Shown: positions 47,285 through 64,000 of the stretch, piece after piece
Layout of the letters: each line of letters opens with the position of its first letter
Position numbering within the stretch: position 1 is the first letter of the stretch
From: Chromobotia macracanthus
Taxonomy: Eukaryota > Chordata > Actinopteri > Cypriniformes > Botiidae
Direction of reading: 5' to 3'
Length of the DNA stretch: 64,000 nt
NCBI GenBank assembly: GCA_036877525.1
Contig: JAZGTH010000089.1
Coordinates: 964,001 to 1,028,000 of the forward strand
The notes under the pieces: generated by a model
Told to the model about the DNA's origin: nothing
The model's database searches: none
What the model saw: only the letters and a program-made list of their open reading frames with translations
Made by a program: the position numbers and the translations under genes

Positions 47285-48443
47285 CGACACATTCTCCTGT
47301 CCTATATTATTAAGATGAAAACATCTGATTAGGATTGGAGCATATGTTGTGTTTTGGATGTTAGTTTCTGCTTAACAAGCAAGAGTTCCTTGGTCACCCA
47401 GCTTCCCCAGATAAACATGCCAGTTTCATCAGATTTGGTGGTGAGCTACAGCAGACCAGCTAGCACCAAATCAGCCCAGACTAGGATGGAAATGTATGCC
47501 AGTCTAAGCTGGTATTTTTAGAAGTGTATGGGGTAATTGTTAAGGGCGGTGAAGATGGGGAACAAACCAGGAACGTAGTTGTAAAATAGTAGTTTGTTAG
47601 CATAATGGCTTCATTCTGTGCTGTTACCATAGAGACTGTGGCTGGTGGGGTATTAATATACACACATCATATCTCTTAATTTGAACAGCTTGGCATACCA
47701 AAGTATCTGACCACGTGTACTCTTTTATAACTACAGACGACGAGTTCGTGAATAGATCATTCAAGATAATACTGCAAGCCCATATCAAACTGCTTCCTCG
47801 GACATGACGGTGATGTCTGAAGTTCCTGGAGAAACTTGAGATCTGCCCAAAGAAACTGCCAAACACTAATGAATCCGCATGGACCAAAATTCCGCGGAAT
47901 GTTCCCATCTACTTGGATCCGTCTGGGCACTTGTGAAGACAACACGATACTTTAAAGTGCCTACTGGGGACAGCGGTAAAACGGGGTTAGGCTGCTTTTC
48001 AAGAGTTTTGGGCAACGTGGTTATAACGCTTATGTAATATTCAAAGAGCAAAACCACTGAATTTTTCTGAAGATCCATCTTATGGTTTTTTTAATTGCAC
48101 TTTATCACTGTAACATCAGCAGGAAAATGAATCACCTCTAAAGGGCACATTTCTCCCTGTATTATGATACAGTCAACAAAAAAAACTAAATTACATAAAT
48201 ATTTATATAAAGTCTACTTCCTCTCTCTAACAACTCTTGAAATTAGAGGTGATGTTATAGTTTCAGTATGTATTTGCAAATTGAAATATTTCTGAGCATG
48301 GAAAGGTCATGTTGTGAAAAGGTCATGTTTTAAATCCAGCTGTTTTATCTTATAATTTAAATATTATGTTTTGCCTTTAACCAAATGCCTATGTTTGTCT
48401 GGATATTATAGAATCTTGTGGAATTATAGTTAATAGAAAGATC

Positions 48444-48449
48444 AATAAA
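48444..48449 (+). terminator. Likely polyadenylation signal of exchanger copy 2
   Basis: AATAAA on the plus strand 1.16 kb after the stop codon, in a context (ATCAATAAATATCTG) typical of vertebrate signals. No strong competitor was noted between the stop and this site. Confidence 0.5.
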
Positions 48450-48465
48450 TATCTGATTTTCTATG

Positions 48466-51400
48466 AAAGGTTTATCTATAATCCTTGTTAATCAACACTA
48501 TATAGCAATATACAGTATGGTCAATATACAGCAATAACTTTCCCCCTTTATGTCCCCCCATCATAAGTGAAGCAGATCACGGTTCCTTGTACAATGAACA
48601 AAACACATATAAATTCACTGTTTATTCATATGCATCGTTTTTGTCCAAGACATATTGAAAGTTTGCATACATACATTTTTAAGTCAAATATTGATAATTA
48701 AATAGAAGAGCTGAATAAAAAGACCCAACAATTAGAAAGGTTGAGATAAAATGAAAGACAAGTGTATTTTAAAAACAAGACAGTTCTGTTTCAATTAGTT
48801 TTGTCATTTCATCACACTGTGCCTAAACCATGACATCAAAGCGTTGAATGTGTTGCATCACAATTAAAAGTGAGCTGACTCTGAGAATGTCCTTGTGATT
48901 TACAAGCAGCCTGAGATCCAGCAACAGATTTACTTTTGTTACATCACCGAATCAACCTGATTCATTTACCAAGACAATAAAATAACAGTTGAATCAGAAC
49001 TGCTGGTTCCTGGCTAGAACCGAAACAGTTTATGCAGTCGTGTCTAGAACTGGAAATCGGGTTAATTTATTGCTATTCATTTACAGCAAAAACAGATTTG
49101 ACACTGATTGTTGCAAATGGTCTGGAGAAGAAAGAAAAAAGAGAAAACAACCACAAGTGTATATTTAGGACATGTTGAGGCTTTGTACAGTAGCCAGACT
49201 GGTCAGTGCATTATCTGTGAGTTAACGCAAAAAAAAACCCAAAAACAAACATGATTACCCTTGTAGAAAGTTTGGTCCAGAGACCCTGTAACTGGCAAGC
49301 TCTGATTTAATGTATTCTTGGCGAATATAGAGGCACAACCACACCCACACATAGTTAACACTCTTGAACACACACTATACAGTATATCATATAAATATAT
49401 ACTAACTTTAATATAGGCTTAGTGGGCCCTTAAAAATGTCTTAATATTCTGTCTGATAACAGCACCATCGGAAAAGGCACATTCCACTAACTAATCAACT
49501 AATCACCTCAACAAAGCCACAGAAACAAAGACAAGCAGTAAATACTCCAAGCTTGGAAACAGACACCAATAACATGAGTTCAGAGGGAAGCCGCAGATCT
49601 TTTTAAATGTGCTTGTGTGCGACTTACCCTACACTTAACCGAATGGAAATGTTTGAGACAGTACCTTCATATTTACGTTATTAAAAAGCATAAAGCATAA
49701 GAATAAATGAAATGAAGGTTCATCCCTCTGTTAAACAATGTAATTTCTTTACTAAAATATTCAAATACCGTAGAACAATGCAAAGAAACTCACAAACAAC
49801 TTCCTTTTGAAAAAGACAAGACAAATCTACTAGTTCTATTGCATATTAGCCCAATTTATATTAGTCACTATCATGATTAATATGAATATTATCATCTTTT
49901 GCTTAAATCTTTCAGGAAAATCTTGCTAGTTAATCTTTCATAGACTTTATTAGCAAAAATAATTGATGTGCATTATGCAGTTCTGTTATTTAAAAATATA
50001 CAACTATACCTCTGCTCTGAATTAAAAATGCTTTAAGGTATCTGCACATCCAACTTTAAGACAAGGAGTGGGGGGTCAAGCCACACCCACCAACCAGTAT
50101 AACCCCACCCCTACATGCAATGCCCCACCTACAGGCCTTAAGCAACTTATTCCGTGGCAAGTTCTGAAGGCTGCGTAAGATGTCGTCTAAATATTTTAGC
50201 ACAGGATATCAACAGCCAAACATGCATGTCTGCATATTCAACTGGTTACCCCCTCGTTCAAGTAAATTTAAATGCTGGTAGAGTCAGAAGTAACAGTTCT
50301 TAAACCCAATGAAACGAGAAAAAGAGCACCAAAGCCATTCAACATTAACATAAGATCTGAAGTCCTGTTAACCCACCAAAACAGGCATCAGAATTACTCA
50401 AATTCCAAAACTTCAATTGTTTGAATCCATGTTTAAGTATACAGATTTGTTAATTTGCAAAAATGAAACCCTTTTCCGTTCGTTTTTTGTTCAGAGTTTC
50501 CAAAACTCAGCAAGCTAACTGAACGAAACGCACTAGAAAACAGCCCTAAATCTCGAATTCCAAACTTCAGAAGGGTTTACTTGATGACAAGCAACTTGTT
50601 AAATTGTGAATTTGGGCAAGTTATCACTGTATATATGCAGCAGATAAGATATTAGTGTGGCAGGATCACCCAAATTACAGCATATCACCCTTTAGCACCC
50701 TGGGCATTTCACCCAGTCAGAGACCATACAGCTTTTTAAACATCAAATAAGTGCAGCATTACATTTGTCAGTCATTTTTTTCACAGGATCTCTCTTGCTA
50801 TCACTCCAGCTATAAAAGTAGATGTAAGTGTTATCACGCAAAATAGCAGCTACACCGGTCAACGCGTACGTGACCATAGAGCAGAAGGACCGCAGGGCCG
50901 TTCACAGTAAGGAGATGTGTAAGTGTGTCACAGAGTTAACAAATATAATCCCCCCACCCTACAATACAAATGCCTTTAAACAACTCACTGCTACCCCTGA
51001 TGTTGGAGGCACATTGGTTTGGTCTGTGTGGAATGCTGTTGAATAGACAAGGACTATGAAAAGCCAAAGTTTTGGGGGGGGTTGGGACTGTTCAGTTCTA
51101 CATTAGTTCAAATCAAATGATTGCTGAATAAACAGTTCAAATAGCTTAATATCTGTCAGACAATATGTCCATGCCTCCTTTACTTTATGCATTTAAAATG
51201 TACCCAAACAGAATTAAATTTAGATCTCATGATAGAAAATTTGGGTTTTCTCCACATGCAGACACAACTCCGTGTGCTATGAGAGTACTGTAACCATGAT
51301 CTTATGAAAATCCCATAAAACTTCCTTAGTAAACCAATCCATTAAATATTTTGGTAAAATCTTTCATATCCGTGGCATTCAACAACAACAAAAAAAAAGT

Positions 51401-52912
51401 TTAAAATACATATGGTTTACATTGTGTAAGGAAAGTCTACAACAGAATCTTCAATAACTGGCATATTGCACCAAAAGGCTTATGGGACAGTGTTTGTCAG
51501 AGTTCACAGGGGTTAAACAGGAAGGACACCTGACAATAAGTTAAAAACCTAATTTACAAATTCGTTTCTGACAATGCAAGTTCAAAGCAAAATCATAAAT
51601 AACCGCAAGAAACATAAGGTGTGCCAAATATGAAATGTCCAAAAATTGTAAAGTCAACATGAATTGATAATGTAGGCCTCCAAGTAGCCGTGGGTGGAAT
51701 TATATGTGCAGACACATTCATCAAGAGTGTTATGGTCACGCGCCGACTGTTTCCAAAAGCTTCCGCCGTAGGTGTGCACCAGCAAAAATGAGGCACCCAG
51801 GATTCAACGCACATACATAAACATACAGTTGACTATTACATGGAAACTTTTCACCAACCCGAGTTTCAATGAAGTTCAAAGTTCTGCTGTCAGTGGTACC
51901 ACAGTGCTTAGCTAATCTGTCACCCCTGCTTAATGAGTGAGCAGAGGAGAAAGGCAGGTGAAAGCACGGAAGCAACAGTGAAATGGCAGGTGAAGAATTT
52001 TCCATGCGGCATATGGACATGAAAGTTAATGTATCACAGAGGTATACAGAACACACATAATCCTTCAAAGGACTGTGGAATTGAAAGAAAAGGTGAGCCT
52101 CCAATGTTCCATAAGCGGAATAAGACTTGGAAAAATGACATGTAAATGAGACATATGTAAAGACAGATTCCAACAGACTTGTCGGAATGGAATGACATTC
52201 CGGAAAGTAGTTGTCTTTTTTTTTTTTAAGATGCTTGATTAGGTTTACTTAAGAAAAGCATGATTTTAACTATTACTAGCTAAAACAGTAAGACTGGTCT
52301 CAGATTAGAACGAAAGCAAATGTTTAAAGCACCCGGAGCAACAGCAATAACATTGTACTGCCCTCTAATGGCATTCCTCCAACATACTTCTTTACCAAAC
52401 CTAAGTAAAGTACGGATCTTAAACCAAAGGCTCCATTGGCCTAGAGAGATTTTTAATTCTGCTCCGACACATCTGCCTGTATTCATCAAGTACATTTCAC
52501 CAAGCTAGAGAAACTAAGCTCTGCAGGAGCAGGAATCTACGTGACTCAAATCACACCTTTCCTAAACAAATAACACTGCGTTATTTGCTGATCTACTACC
52601 AGTGGATCAAGCAAACCTGTTTTGTGACCTACACAGGCAAAATGAACCGTTGAAACAGACAAATGAATCTAATAAATAAATGGTACAGCTGCTAAATCTA
52701 CATACTAAACACAATTAAACAGACCAATAATCAGCAAAGCGAAGCAGCAGTGAAAAGATTGGCTGTTTTCTATTGCATAACAGTGCTATTTTCCTCCTGT
52801 AAGTTCTGTTACGTTTGGTTCTCTTTAGCAGCTCAGCAGCCTGTGATTGAGAGAAGAACTCCTCAGCTAACTGCATGACGACAGGCAACTGACAAGTTAA
52901 CAATGGGTGGGG
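48466..52912 (-). other. Probable long 3' UTR of ago3 with intergenic sequence
   Basis: About 4.4 kb downstream of the ago3 stop with no coding gene on either strand. Argonaute transcripts in vertebrates usually have long 3' UTRs, so much of this is probably ago3 UTR. TTTATT at 48621-48626 (AATAAA on the minus strand) is one candidate end, but several other AATAAA-like sites occur and the true end is not determined. Sequence quality is ordinary and I see no conserved RNA structure by eye. Confidence 0.45.
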
Positions 52913-63301
<10,389 letters not shown>

Positions 63302-63800
63302 TCATGGGGTCTCGGTCCGGATTCTGGCCGGCTTCAGGGGCTCACACACCGGGGTTTCCTCAACGCCGCCGGTTGGTCTCGCTTCCAGATCCGTATACAG
63401 CCCCACACCCGCGGGCGTTGAAGCGGGCCGCTCGAAGGTTCTGCTCTGGCCGTCGCTTCACAAACCAGCACCGAGTCAGCGGACCAAAAACACGAACTTA
63501 CCGGCGGGTCCGGCCTAAAGTCGGACGTGTGTAATGTCTAACAGCTGACAAGCCCGACAAGACGATATTTTTAACAGGCACCGCGGAGCAGAGTTTCCCC
63601 GGAGCCTCCAACCATTCGCAAAGTGACGATCTCGTATAATATAAGTACAAACGCTCGGGTTTAAAGTTAAAACCTTCAAATAGTTTACCGAATCGACGGT
63701 ATGTGTTATTTCAGTCGCTTTGGTTTAGTTTACCGGCAGCCGTCGGCGTCTCATCGACCGCCTGTCGGTTCTGTTACCGGTTTGCTTCGGGTTTACCATC

Positions 63801-64000
63801 TCGGTCAGGGAGACCCTACAGGAAATACCAATGTCGTCACTTCCGATATAATGTCATTATTTGATCCGCCTTTGATTGTTAATTTATGAGTCTTCAAAGT
63901 ACACGAATGATAAACGAACTCTTTATGAAGTTGTATTAATAATAATAATAATGAGTAATAATAAAAATACGCCTCATCTATGCGCACCAGCAGTCTGTCG
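63801..64000. other. Right edge of the window, nothing recognised
   Basis: Short AT-rich sequence beyond the ago3 CpG island, with an (AAT)n-like patch near 63.93 kb. It may contain upstream regulatory DNA or the start of another gene, but I see no exon. Confidence 0.4.

Overview
The window is nuclear DNA from a teleost fish, most likely a cyprinid. It is AT-rich, protein genes are split into many exons with GT-AG introns, and the intergenic and intronic space is full of short inverted-repeat elements, tRNA-derived SINEs and CA/TA/CT microsatellites typical of that group. No bacterial, viral or plasmid feature was seen. Exon joins were worked out by hand from splice sites, reading phase and remembered family sequences. 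No alignment could be run.

Layout from left to right. (1) Minus strand, 31-603: the first two coding exons of a gene I do not recognise, which leaves the window on the left; a CpG-rich block near 1.8-2.3 kb may be its promoter and leader exon. (2) Minus strand, 2.9-7.7 kb: two small apolipoprotein genes, an apoE-like gene (4 coding exons, 271 aa) and an apoA-IV-like gene (3 coding exons, 253 aa). Each has a TATA-type promoter and a short non-coding first exon. (3) Minus strand, 10.8-16.7 kb: hormone-sensitive lipase (lipe), 10 coding exons with an intact catalytic triad, but one base is missing between the start codon and the conserved body of the protein. (4) 16.9-25.4 kb: about 8.5 kb without a recognisable gene, including a 1.27 kb satellite of 26-bp units. 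(5) Plus strand, 25.6-47.3 kb: two tandem Na+/H+ exchanger genes of the NHE3/NHE5 type, each of 16 exons; exons 2-12 have identical lengths in both copies. (6) Minus strand, 52.9-63.3 kb: a complete Argonaute gene, ago3, 19 coding exons and 860 aa, with the DEDH slicer tetrad present, starting in a CpG island.

The genes are independent eukaryotic transcription units and not an operon. Two themes stand out. Lipid handling is represented by apoE, apoA-IV and lipe, and epithelial acid/sodium transport by the two exchangers. The second exchanger and ago3 are convergent, with their stop codons 5.6 kb apart. I found no convincing new biological system. The observations most worth checking are the lipe frameshift, the diverged ends and first membrane helix of the exchanger pair (one copy ends in a PDZ-ligand-like HTRL), the Pro-to-Gln change shared by both exchangers in a motif known for amiloride binding, and several microsatellites or minisatellites that sit directly on splice sites.
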